Shown here piece by piece: positions 13,507 through 25,232 of a DNA stretch of 64,000 nt. This stretch comes from Hypomesus transpacificus (Eukaryota > Chordata > Actinopteri > Osmeriformes > Osmeridae): positions 12,173,707 through 12,237,706 of the forward strand of contig NC_061072.1 in NCBI RefSeq assembly GCF_021917145.1, in the 5' to 3' direction. Made by a program: the position numbers and the translations under genes. Numbering within the stretch: position 1 is the stretch's first letter; each line of letters opens with the position of its first letter. Under the pieces are notes generated by a model. It was given only the letters and a program-made list of their open reading frames with translations, was not told the DNA's origin and did no database searches.

Positions 13507-14974
13507 CTACATAACCTTAATGACCAGGTCATGTCTCTCTGTCAGTTTGAGCGCCTCCTGCATGCTGGCTGCAGAGAGTTTACGGTTAATGTTGCGGTAG
13601 CGGCAGAGGAGGATGTTGCGGTAGGTGGTTCTCAGGTCGCGGTTGAATAAAGCGTAGATGAAGGGGTTGATGAGGGAGTTGGCGTATCCCAGCCACAGCA
13701 GGATCCTCTCCACCCACAGAGGCACACAGCTGCACTCCACCCCACAGATGAAGGGCCGGGCCGTGGAGAGGAGGAAGAAAGGCAGCCAGCAGACACCGAA
13801 GCACCCCACCACGATCCCCAGCGTGGCCGCTGCCTTCTGCTCCCGCTTGAAGATGGAGATGTTGTTCTTCCTGTCGTTTCTGAGGAGACGCGAGAAGCGG
13901 GCACAGTCCTCCACCTCCCGCTGGAGCTTCAGGGCTGCCGCCACGCAGTCCACTCCCTCCCCCGCCTCCCGCACGCCCTCTCTCCCACCCCTGTCTCCTT
14001 CCCCCGGCTCCCGGGGAAAGCCAGCGATGGTGTGCTTGGCCGCGCTGACCTTGGCGGCTCGGTAGATACGATAGTACATGATGAGCATGACAGACATGGG
14101 GATGTAGAACGCCACAGCGGTGGAGTAGACGGTGTATCCAAAGTCTTGGCTGATCAGACACACACGGTCGTCATTGACGTTCTGGGCCCAGCCAAAGAGA
14201 GGGGGCAGTGTGATGGAGGCAGAGAGGAGCCACACCGACAGGACAATCTTGGCCATGCAGCGGCCACTCTGGCGGACAGGATAGGTGAGCGGCTTGGTTA
14301 TACCCAGGTACCTGAGAGGACGAGGAGCACAAGCGGAGAGACAATCAGATCGATACTCAAGGTGTAAATAAGAGCACACAACATTTTCCTCCTGTATTCA
14401 TCAAAAGGCTTCATCACGGGCTAGGTGTGTTTTGGTAGCCTGTAATTCTTTGGTCTGAAAGGAGGCATTTGGCAGGAAAAGGAACTGGCCTGATTAGTAG
14501 CAGGTGCATGTTGTCTCACCTGTCTATGCTGATGACACACAGCGTCATTATGGACGCAGTGCAGCACATCACGTCCATGGCGATGAAGACGTTACAGAAC
14601 ACCTGTCCGAAAATCCACCTGCCACCGATCAGGTCCGTGATGCTGACAAAAGGCATTACAGCCACCGCAACCGACAGGTCCGCCACTGCCAGAGACACGA
14701 TCAGATAATTGGAGGGTTGCTTAAGTTTCTTCACAAAGCACACAGATATAACCACCAGTAAGTTTCCGCAGATGGTGAGAAAAGTGAGCATGGTGAGGAC
14801 TGCTCCGATGAGGACCTTTTCCATGCTCCCGTGGCTAAGAATCTGCTCACCGCAACTCGTGTCGTTTTCGGCAGGGTACAAAGTTGGTGAAGTTGCGGCG
14901 GTTGAAACTGGAGACCTGAATAAGCGCACGTCCATCATCTCCGTAGTCATGCTGTTCCTTACAAGGTCCTTCAT
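13507..14974 (-). CDS. htr7: htr7, 5-hydroxytryptamine (serotonin) receptor 7
   Basis: Two coding exons, 14974-14520 and 14311-13507, join in phase (AG+G, Arg) to give 419 residues. It is a class A Gs-coupled receptor that raises cAMP on serotonin binding at the plasma membrane. Visible landmarks include an N-glycosylation site NDT at 37-39, GN in TM1 (69-70), LAVAD in TM2 (Asp99), the amine-binding Asp134 in TM3 and DRY at 151-153. An ICL3 rich in Gly, Glu and Arg follows, then CWLPFF in TM6 and NPFIY in TM7. After TM7 comes YRNINRKLSAASMQEALKL, which is close to human HTR7. The intron right after DR of the DRY motif is the known HTR7 intron position. The last residues (HDLVIKVM) differ from mammalian isoforms, which are made by splicing at this point, so a further 3' exon may exist. 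Confidence 0.95.
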
Positions 14975-15506
14975 CTGTCCAACAATAATCTTTGATGATC
15001 AGTTTATTGTAATTGTATCCACTGAAGTCAAAATGTCTTTCATTAGCAGTTATTTTTTATTGCAATCGGCTTTCCAACTTTATTTTAACCAACTGTATTT
15101 TCAATGTAATTAGCCTACCTGTACACCGTTATCCGTGCCCCAGCTCCACCAACGCATAATAAGGTTAATAAGGATGGTAGGGAGGATTACAGGGATAACA
15201 CGACTCCGGTTAACAAGCTTGAAGAGTGATAGTGTGAGGCGATTCAGTGATAGTTGGTGGCAGTCACTGTGGAAATCTGTGGTTTGGTTAGAGAGAAATA
15301 CACCGGGATGACGTCAGAGAACGAGGATTCGATTTAGGCAATTACTTTAGCTTAAAAGAAAAGTAGACTGCACACATTATTTTATATTTGCTGCCTGCAG
15401 TTGTCTTAACCATTATTTTGTGGTAATGAATGGAGAGAAATCAGAGAAAAAAAATTGTCAACTGTAATTGATGATATCCCTCTCTTTCTCTCTCCCCCTT
15501 CCCCCC

Positions 15507-15679
<173 letters not shown>

Positions 15680-16366
15680 GTAATGTCAGAACCTGTTTCT
15701 CTGGTAATGTCTTTGAATCCAGGGTATTTAACTTTTAGGCCAGCTACTATGTGGCGCCATCATGTGGTATCATAGGCTATAGCACACAGCGAGATAGGAA
15801 CAGCCTTACACTTATGACAACAACACACGAAAACGAAAAAAAGTATTGTTTACCCTGCTATTTATGCAGATAGACCTACTTTTACAGTGTTTTGATAGTT
15901 CAAGATACTATGCTGCACGTTTGTTTCAATTCCAAATAGTTTAGGTTACTAGAATATGCTTAGGTGGTCATTGTCGTTTTATCTAGGCAACAAAGGACAG
16001 CAACAGCCTTACACGAATAACGGCTAAAGGTTGTAGAGAACAATGCTTTAGGAAATTACTGAAAGATGGAGACATTATTTGGCCACTAGTTTAAGGGATG
16101 TTCCATTCGAAACCTGAGCTGTAGATACAATGACGTAGGCTGTCGGCTGTTAAACTCTCGGAAGCTGCCGCAAGGGGAGAATGAAGAAGCAAGATGACCG
16201 ACAGTGACCTCAGTTGAACGGTTAGCAGTAAGCAGTAAGATTCCTTTCGAGAGGTATTAGAGAAAGATAGGCTACGTTTCAAACCATTTTGAAACGTTCT
16301 AAACGCGGACTAATTTCCCTTTTCCAAGGCTTCCTGCTGCGCTGCCGCTCTCCTTCCTCATTGAAC

Positions 16367-19300
16367 ATGGATCATAGCAACACACCGGACCTGACAAGGA
16401 CGGGTGCCTGCCACGGGAACGGTCTAACAAACGGATTTCATTCTACGTCAACCAGCAACGGGAGTTTAAATGCCTTAAGTGTAAACGGAACGAGTTGCAG
16501 CGGTAGTGGGGGCGGTAGCAGTAGCAGTGGAAGCCATAATGGAATTGAAAATTTTCGCCATCTTCAGGAGGATGTTCAGAATAATGGGTCGCCAGCCAAA
16601 CGATGCAGACTTCGGAGAAGAATGGATTCGGGTAGAAAGAACAGACCACGTAAGTCGATGTTGCTGTTGGAACTGCTGTCAACCTCGCAGTTCTCAATTT
16701 GACAGCTGTCAAAGAGCAGTCGGTTTCAGTGGAAGCCATGGTCATTGTACTGATTATGTTAATTAGAAGACGCTTAGTCTGAAACCCAAACTAAATTGGC
16801 CCCGGTTAATGATCTCTCTTAAATCAATGACTTCTCAGGAAATAGAGCATTGCTTCAACATCGCAATCCAAGCATGACACTAAAAAACAGTTAAACTGGC
16901 CGGCTGCAGGGAAGAATAAAGCTTTGTACGAGAGCCTTGGCAGAGAATGTCAGTAAACCCACTTTCTCCTGTTGTTCAGTTGTCTCAGCACAATACCTAA
17001 GCTGTAGGCCTAATACTAATACTTCTGGCATTTAGATTCCTACGAGTCTTATCGACTTTAAGATGCTGTCAGCAACATTTCCAGCACATTTCCAATCGCT
17101 ACTCTTAAAAGATAAACCGTTTGCTATTTGTATTGCCTTGTGAATAATAATTTGCATCGTGTCTATATTGACACGGTGGATAGTATCTGATATAATGTCC
17201 CACCAAGATTAATGATGCTATCACCATTTTACATTATATGTTGAATGTTATCCCCGGTCAAAGAGTATGAGGAGTAACTCTCCTCCCTCTCTAGTGTTTT
17301 TGTGAGGCCTTTGACATGCTCTGGTATTTCATTGGCTTATGCAGAGTCAGGCGGTGTGCAGAGGGCACTGCTGTTATGATAGACAACTGTTCATAGCCAA
17401 TCACAAGTCAGTACTTCCCAGGAGGGCGGTCTGAAGGAGATGCAAGAGCCAACCCCTAGATAGCAAAGGGGTCTCCCAGCTTCCTCCTTTACTCCCCCAG
17501 GCCACTAGATACATGCGACAATGTCTGAGGGGTAGGATAGTTTGCTGCCCTGACACCCTCACACCAACAGATCATAAGCTCTGTATTTGACTACTTATGT
17601 CTTGGATGGTGGCGTAGACTGTCCAAGCATCTGAGACTGAGTGTCAGGATGAAGCTCATAGTAAAAAAACCAGGTAAGACAGCACTGTCTTTCATTGGTA
17701 TGTTCCCACAGATGCGAAATGCAGATAAGGTTTAGTTTTGTGTATTTTTTTTTACCGTGTGTGTGTGAGAGAGAGAGACACACACACACACACACACACA
17801 CACATTCTGTCAGTGTGTATGAATGTGTACATATGTGAGATAGATAAGATGTGCTCATTCTTAAAACCCAGCCTTGTGTTCTAGAGGTTGCCACAACAAC
17901 TCTAGGCTGCCTGTCTGCATTCCTCTAGCGACTGAGCAAATATGACTGGAACGCAACCAACTCACTGCTATTATGGTTTGGAATTGGAGAATATTGGGAA
18001 TCAACAGATGGCTGTAGGTTGCTAAGAAGCTGTTATCAAGATGATATCATGACATTCATTAGTTTTTGATCCATAGATAAATAAAAATATTTTGTTGTTG
18101 TTTTTGTTTGCTATCCTTTTTATATAATGTTGTCTGAAATTATTCTTAGTATTAGTTTGTGAGTGTGAGTGAAAGAGTATGACTACACAACAAATTGAAC
18201 ACCGGGAGTGTTTGTGTGAGAGTGGACCGAGGGTATATAAACTCAACCAATATAATGGACACTCCTGGTGAGTGAGCATGAGAAGGGAGTTTGAGAGAAT
18301 GAATGAGTGAGAGAGTGAGAGAGAGAGAGAGAGAGAGCCAGCCTAAGCAGGGCTGTGGCAGAGTGCCTCTGGCCTAACCTGGCTCTACTGGAGCAGGTAA
18401 ACAGGACTATACAGACCTTTAACCCACATGCGGCTTTCCAGTCAATTGACTAGTCAATGAAGTAGCCATTTAATCAGCCAGTGAACTAACATGACAAACA
18501 GTAAATCAGCCAGCCATGGAACCAGCCAGATCTAATCAGTCAGAAAGCCAGTCAGTGATTTATTTAGCCGACCCCCATCAAAAGTTGCACCCTGACCTGC
18601 CCTAACCTCTGACCCCTGTTGACCCTAACCTCAACCCCTTGTGTGTGTGTGTGTGTGTACATGCCTTTCAAATATGAAAAATAATATTTATCGGCTCATA
18701 CAGAGCTGTACAGAATGTGTATCCTTGATGCTGTAGGGACAGAACATTTCAGTCTGCTGGATAAGAGGGGGTTAACAGAGGGTTGGTTGGGATCTCCAGG
18801 CAATCTTCTCTCCATTGCCATGTTTCCATGGCAACAAAGCCCTCTGCTTTTGTTGCTGAACTTGGCTGCTCAGTGTGTGAGAGCCCTGCCCTCCCCCCCT
18901 TTCCCTCTCATTCTTGTCCCCCACACTCTCTCCTCCCCTCCTCCCCTCTTCGTTCTCCTTATCCCTTCTTTACTTCCTCATGCTCTCTCCCTCTTCTCCC
19001 CTGTCTCTTAGCCTCTCTTCACCTCCGGGCTCCGGCCCCCCTTCTCAAGTAAAATAACCTAGAAGCATTTCATTAGAATGATGTGTGCATCGTGTCACAA
19101 GTCCTTTGCTCATCTATTCTGTGAAAGACTGGTTTGGATGAATCATACAAGGAAATACCATTGTCATCCCACACACCTTACAGGTGTACTGGGACTGTGT
19201 AGATACCAGTGGGCCTTTTCCTAGTGTCTCACCCAGTACCTATTATGACCGGTGTCCATCTGTCCCCCTCCAGCCTTCCCCTGGTTCGGCATGGACATCG

Positions 19301-22300
19301 GGGGCACCCTGGTGAAGCTGGTCTACTTCGAGCCCAAGGACATCACGGCGGAGGAGGAGCAGGAGGAGGTGGAGAACCTGAAGAGCATCCGCCGCTACCT
19401 CACGTCCAACGTGGCCTACGGCAACACAGGCATCCGCGACGTGCACCTGGAGCTCCGCAACCTGACCATGTGCGGCCGCACGGGGAACCTGCACTTCATC
19501 CGCTTCCCCACGCACGACATGCTGGGCTTCATCCAGATGGGCCGCGACAAGAACTTCTCCAGCCTGCACACCACGCTCTGCGCCACCGGGGGAGGGGCCT
19601 ACAAGTTCGAGGACGACTTCAGGACGGTGAGAGAATGGAGAGGGCGAGGTAGAGGTTAGGGATCCCTTACAGAAAGAATAAAAGACCGACAGAAAGAGAA
19701 AAAAAAAAACGAAAGCAAGAAAGGGAGAGAGAACAAAAGAAAAAAAGAAAACAAACAGCGAAGGGTAATTACTGGGTAGGACTCAGGCCCGGAGTGGCCA
19801 TCGGGAGAATTACCAGTAGGCCGCTCTGCCCACTCAGAAATTGGGCCAGCAGATGCAAAATAGTTTTTTGAGCTTTGTGTAATATAAATGGGTGGGTCAA
19901 ATATGTATTCTCAAAAGCCCCGAATCTTTCAGGTAAAAAATTGGGTTGTAATTTCTGGCAAATATAACAGTTTGAGTCCAACGTAATGTTTGTATTACAT
20001 AAGGCTCCAAAAACTATTTTGCACTGAAATTAATGCAAAAAATCTCGCTTGCGCGCTATGCGCCCTTGCATTCCAGTAAAGTTCCGATTTTTGCTCACAT
20101 CAAAACCTTGACTAGGTCCTAGGTTCGGGTTAAGCCCGAATGTTTACAACGTGTGGCTCGGCCCCCTGGTGGGGATGGGCTGGTTTTGGCCTTTACACTC
20201 CCGGGACGAAAAAGCTTCCCACTCCGGCCCTGGTAGGAATGGGTCATATTCTGCCACCCAGTCTGACTAGGCTTGAATAAATGGGTGATCTGAAATAAAG
20301 CCTATTTAGTGAATTGGAAGTCACGTCCTGGTTCTCTGTATCACTCAGATAGCCGACCTGGAGCTTCAGAAGCTGGACGAGCTGGACTGTCTGATCCACG
20401 GCCTGCTGTACGTGGACTCAGTGGGCTTCAACGGTCACCCCGAGGGATACTTCTTCCAGAACCCGTCTGATCCAGAGCACTGTGTCAAACAACCTTGTTG
20501 CCTTGACAACCCCTTCCCCATGCTCCTAGTCAACATTGGCTCAGGAGTCAGCATCCTGGCTGTCTACTCCAAGGACAACTACAAACGGGTCACAGGCACC
20601 AGGTACACACACACACACACACACACTTGCACACACTGCCCTGTACTTCACTACTGCTGGATCAGTATACTGTGGGTAAACAGAGATTGCACTGTTGTCA
20701 AGTAGACCATAATATGTGTGTTTGTTTTGATATGGTGTTGATACCAGTCCAGTTTGAATACCATGCTCCCTAAGGAATGGGTAGGTTGTGCGTGTTCATA
20801 TTATGGAGTCAGCATAACGCAGTACAGAAGATCTTGATGTTAGTTGACGTGGCACACAAGGATGCTTTTTTGTACATAAAAGCGACCAAGTCTGACTGGT
20901 TACATTTAAGCGACACCAGACCCTGTACACACTGGGTGTACTGTAGAGGACTTACAGAAGATGGTTCCTTCTCTCTCAACCCCCCTATTAGCCTGGGAGG
21001 TGGTACGTTCCTGGGGCTGTGCTGCCTGCTGACTGGCTGTGAGACGTTTGAGGAGGCGATGGAGATGGCTGCCAAGGGGGACTCCACCAACGTGGACAAG
21101 CTGGTGAAGGACATCTACGGAGGGGACTATGACCGTTTCAGCCTGCAGGGCTCTGCTGTGGCCTCCAGGTAAGAAGCAGGGGCACACGGACATGAACCAC
21201 CGAGGCGGCGAGGGCTGTTTTTCCTGAGGGCTCTTTGTGACGTCATTGATTAATGGATGCGTGGGTGGATGGATTGATTTACTGATGGATTGATTGCAGC
21301 TTTGGTCACATGATGAGTAAGGAGAAGAGGGACAGCATCAGTAAGGAGGACCTGGCCAGGGCCACGCTGGTCACCATCACCAACAACATCGGCTCCATCG
21401 CACGCATGTGTGCTGTGAATGAGGTACTGTCACGTGTTCATATATAGGACTTGTATTGAACTGGTCTTTTACCAGTTGCATGCTGACATGTGTTGTGTAG
21501 TCATGAGCTCGTCTGGTAGATTGAAGCCAATGGGCTTGTTCCAAAATCTCCTTCTACTCAGCTGACAGTCACACAGACTCAAGTTCATGCTCTGTTTTTG
21601 AATGGATTTGAAAAACAATTGACCTAAGCTCTAGTGGTAGATAACTCATGTGTCCTGATGTCCCTGGTTAATCTCAAACATGAAAGAGGAGGAGATACGT
21701 TGATTAAAGTCATTTAGAATAATCAATTTTCGGCTGGTTAAGCTGCAAGGTTAGTTTGAGGGGATGCTCTATGCTGCTGGTCAGTCCACTTCCTGAACCC
21801 TGAGTTTGACCCCACCCCTATCAGACACAATAACAAGACAGTGCTTAACAATCATGTCTAGTCTCACAGCTTGGCTTTTTCTGAGGTAAGTTTTCCACAA
21901 CAAGACTTGACTTCCTTGTGGAGGTGTTAACAGCAGAGGAGGTGTGTGCATGTGGAGGACTGGGAGAGAAGAGCACTCTGTGTGCTTTCAGCTTCTTTAC
22001 AGTGTTGCCTTGTGGACTGGAGATCAAGCAGCATTGTACAGGGCTATCAAAGCACACAGTACAACCGCATTGACAGCATGAACACACACAAACACACGTA
22101 CATAGACATGTTGAAAGATTTCATGACCTGTAGGTACCCTGTCAATATTGCATATTGCTTTTTTTAGCTCTGTGTCCTCAGGCTTGCCTGACTGCCACCC
22201 CACTCAGTTTGTTGTTGTTTGTTGTTGAAGTCTTTTATTAGAACGACAGATGGAGTTGTGATGCAGTGATGCAGTTGGCAGGAGCGTAACTTCCATTGAC

Positions 22301-22845
22301 TTGCGCTGACATGGGCTTTTGGCTGTTGCTTAACCCTAGTTTTCCTCTGCTGAGTCACCATGGTCAGCTAGGATTCAGTTTGGATTCTCATACTGCAGTG
22401 ACACGTTCTCTCCACCAGGTGGCAGTCAAATCTCACTGCACATAGTCATAAACTTCTGGCTTTTGTAAATTCCTTTTGTATTATCTTGCTTTTGAAACGT
22501 CAATCTCTTATCAGTTTTTTGGTGCAACAGACATCGTGGTGAACTTTCCATTTGATGTTATGTTTCAGAAAATTGAGAGGGTGGTGTTTGTGGGGAACTT
22601 TCTGAGGATCAATACTGTGTCCACCAAGCTGCTTGCATATGCCATGGACTTCTGGTCTAAAGGCCAGCTCAAAGCCCTCTTCCTGGAGCACGAGGTCAGT
22701 CACAAACTTAAATAACGCACGCACACAAAATACACATTCACCTTTTAGTGACGTGATGGTATGTGATGTTGCTCCTGGTCCGCAGGGTTACTTTGGAGCT
22801 GTGGGTGCCTTCCTGGAGCTACTCAAGTTGTCAGATGACCTCTGA
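16367..22845 (+). CDS. pank1: pank1, pantothenate kinase 1
   Basis: Coding exons 16367-16649, 19274-19626, 20349-20602, 20992-21168, 21300-21423, 22569-22694 and 22786-22845 (TGA) join in phase to give 458 residues. Pantothenate kinase phosphorylates vitamin B5, the first and rate-limiting step of coenzyme A synthesis, and is inhibited by acyl-CoA. Exon 1 encodes a Ser/Gly/Asn-rich N-terminal extension ending in a basic RCRLRRR run, as in the long PANK1 alpha form. The first ATG (16367) is taken as the start; the frame is open upstream but has only a TTG. The kinase core begins at [14 protein letters not shown], the phosphate-binding loop. It continues through [53 protein letters not shown] and [11 protein letters not shown], all near-identical to the human enzyme. 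Intron 5 carries mir-107, as in other vertebrates. The exon 3 donor abuts a CA repeat. Confidence 0.96.
17765..17804. repeat. (GA)n/(CA)n microsatellite in pank1 intron 1
   Basis: A short GA run followed by a CA run inside the first intron. The rest of the 2.6 kb intron shows no recognisable gene; a further GA run lies near 18313-18337. Confidence 0.8.
19784..20232. mobile_element. Non-autonomous hAT-like DNA transposon in pank1 intron 2
   Basis: The 449-bp block starts CAGGCCCGGAGTGG and ends with the imperfect inverse CCACTCCGGCCCTG. It is flanked by 8-bp direct repeats, GTAGGACT (19776-19783) and GTAGGAAT (20233-20240), which differ at one base. An 8-bp duplication with CAG-ended inverted repeats is the hAT signature. 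No transposase frame is present. Confidence 0.75.
20603..20626. repeat. CA microsatellite fused to the pank1 exon 3 splice donor
   Basis: The donor after exon 3 reads GTACAC and runs directly into CA repeats, so donor positions +4 to +6 do not match the GTAAGT consensus. CA repeats near donors are known binding sites for hnRNP L. Confidence 0.8.
21978..22058 (+). ncRNA. mir107: mir-107 microRNA precursor
   Basis: The 3p arm at 22027-22049 begins AGCAGCATTGTACAGGGCTA and matches mature miR-107 over all 23 bases as I know it. The 5p arm at 21990-22012 begins AGCTTCTTTACAGTGTTGCC and matches miR-107-5p. The arms pair into a hairpin with the loop at about 22013-22026. It lies in pank1 intron 5 on the same strand, the conserved vertebrate location, so it is probably processed from the pank1 transcript. 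miR-103/107 target lipid and acetyl-CoA metabolism genes. Confidence 0.97.
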
Positions 22846-23771
22846 GGCCACCTTGAAGACCTATGAGGAACCCACAGAATGAAATTTGAATCCCTCTTAA
22901 ACCTGAGATGCTGCTGGAGTACTGTTCCACTACAGCACCTGACCTAGCCTGGGTCTAACCTGGGACTCACCTGGTGATGGGGCCATGGGGCAATTATGTA
23001 CATAATTTAAAACAGAACTTTTAAAAGGTTACTAATTATTCTAATCAACACGCCCTCGTCGTCATCCTTTTCCCACAGAGGTGGGATCATCATATTTCCA
23101 CACAATGCAGGTCGGTGGAGAGCTGTGTGGGTAGGGGTTGTGGGTAGGTAGGTGTTGTGGGGTTATATCAACCGCTGAGAATCATCAGCTTCCTCCTGGT
23201 ACTGTTTCTATATCCCTGCCTGTACATAGACTCAAGCCAAACACTACTGATCCTCTCATAAGTGTGTGTGTGTGTGTATATATTTAAATATTTTTGTTTG
23301 AGAATTAATCAAATATTTTTAATGACGTCTGTATAATTCCCCCCCCCCCTGTCATTTAAAAAAGGATTGACCTACAGTATATGCTGTAAGGGGCAAATCG
23401 CTTAAAAATGTTGCAGCATTAACTTTCTCACTCAGCCTTTGCACTTTCTACCAACCAGTCAACATGACCGTCAGCATTCTCCCGTGTGACTACCAGATAT
23501 GGTCGTCATGGTACCAAGCATGGTTTAGAAGCCTTTGTCCCATACAAACACCCTAGAATAATGGATGGTTGTATTATGCCAGTTTACAAAACAAAGACCA
23601 TGATGCAGTATGTTAAATATGACTGGAAATAATGAGTGTACCTCCTAATATATGAGTGGAGACCTCTGGAACCTGCTAGATCTGTATGACCAGGGATCCA
23701 GCCTCTCCTGTGTTGGCTGTCACCCAATCTCCTGTCTTTCCTCATCTGTCCTTCTGCCTTATAAATGGCCC

Positions 23772-23806
<35 letters not shown>

Positions 23807-25232
23807 CACTGAAAGCGTTAAGCAGGGACCAAGTCTTGATGAGTTAGTAATGACCCTGTCAGCCCACTGTAACTAGTCCACGCTATCCTAGTTCTGGACG
23901 GAGGAGAGACTTGACCACTCGGACAGCTTGGCCTGGTCCAAAACAAAGCCCTGATCTGGTGCTGAAGCAGATCTCACAGGAAATGGTAGGCTTCATCAAG
24001 AGGCTGTCGCTCAGTCTGACAAACTGTTAAGCGTAAAGCTACTCAATAACCTATTACATCTTCTCAGATCTACATGTCAGAGGTTGTTTTTGGATGACCA
24101 GTATTGCAATCTTAAGTCTTTAGTTTATAGACCAGTTTATATGTGGCACTACCCACTAGTATTGAGTTCTATTTGTATGACTGCCTTCCTTCTTTCCTTC
24201 CTTCCTTCCTGCCTTCCTTCTTTCCTTCCTTCCTTCCTGTCTTCCTTCCTTCCTGTAAACTGTGTCTTATGTTTATGATTTGGGGTTCTACTGTGACTTT
24301 TTTGAAAATCCTATTTTGTGATTCTATTTTATTGTAAATATGACATGGTGTTGTTTGGGTTTATGTTGTGTAAAGCAGCATCTGTGGCCTGTGTGTTCTG
24401 TGTGTATTGTCACCTTCCTGACTGACTCAGACACTCTTCTTCTCTGTCTCCATCAGCCATCCTATCGCCCCATCTAGGAAGACTCTGCTCTTCTTGAATT
24501 CAATGTGAATGAGTTCAAATGATTAGAAATGCTGTTTAGTATCAGCCAAGTTCATTTTCCTGCACTATGGGGTTTTCCTGATGCGATGACGTTCTTAAAA
24601 AGTGTGGCCTTTTATTAAGTCAGTTGGACCATTCTCCACTTATGCGCAAGTGATCACATCTGTTCTGCAGGAGCAGTAAGGCATGACTGGAACGGTGTCA
24701 GTGGTTTATCCTGTTTGTTTGCAAACTGACAGAACACGCTGAGACCTGAAAATAGTCCAGTGAGCTTGACTGAGCCACAGGCCATTACCACACCCTTCTA
24801 AATCAACAGTCTCCTGCCTTCAACTTGTTTTTGGACTGCCTTGTTAACTCATTGGGTTTTTAAAGTTCAGTCAAATATCATTCAGCCTAGCTTTCAGAGA
24901 CAAGCTACACAGGAAACTATGGCATTCCTGCGCCACAGTACCCCCCTATAACGACACACTGAAACTCCCAGACAGAATGGGCTGACAAATGATAGACACC
25001 AGGCCTAACTTCTGTGTGTATGCATGTGTGCAAACAGGCATGCATGTGTGTGCATGGGTATGGATGTATTCTGCTGTTTTTAATTTAGAGCTAAGTATGG
25101 CATGCAGCCACTGAATCCCCCTGTCCCAGTGTCTACTCTGCTCTGAAGTAACTCTACACTTGTGGAGTTGGCCAGGGTAGGTGTCTGTTAAATTCACTGG
25201 AAATGTTCAACATTCACACCCTGTGTAATAAA
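22846..25232 (+). other. pank1 3' flank and probable long 3' UTR
   Basis: No coding signal after the stop. It holds a GT repeat near 23777-23801, a TTCC-rich repeat at 24186-24256 and, at 25227-25232, an AATAAA that could end a 2.4-kb 3' UTR. An earlier end cannot be excluded. Confidence 0.4.

Noticed and set aside
13586-14367. Other open frames on both strands across htr7
   Set aside because: GC-rich shadow frames of the receptor exons.
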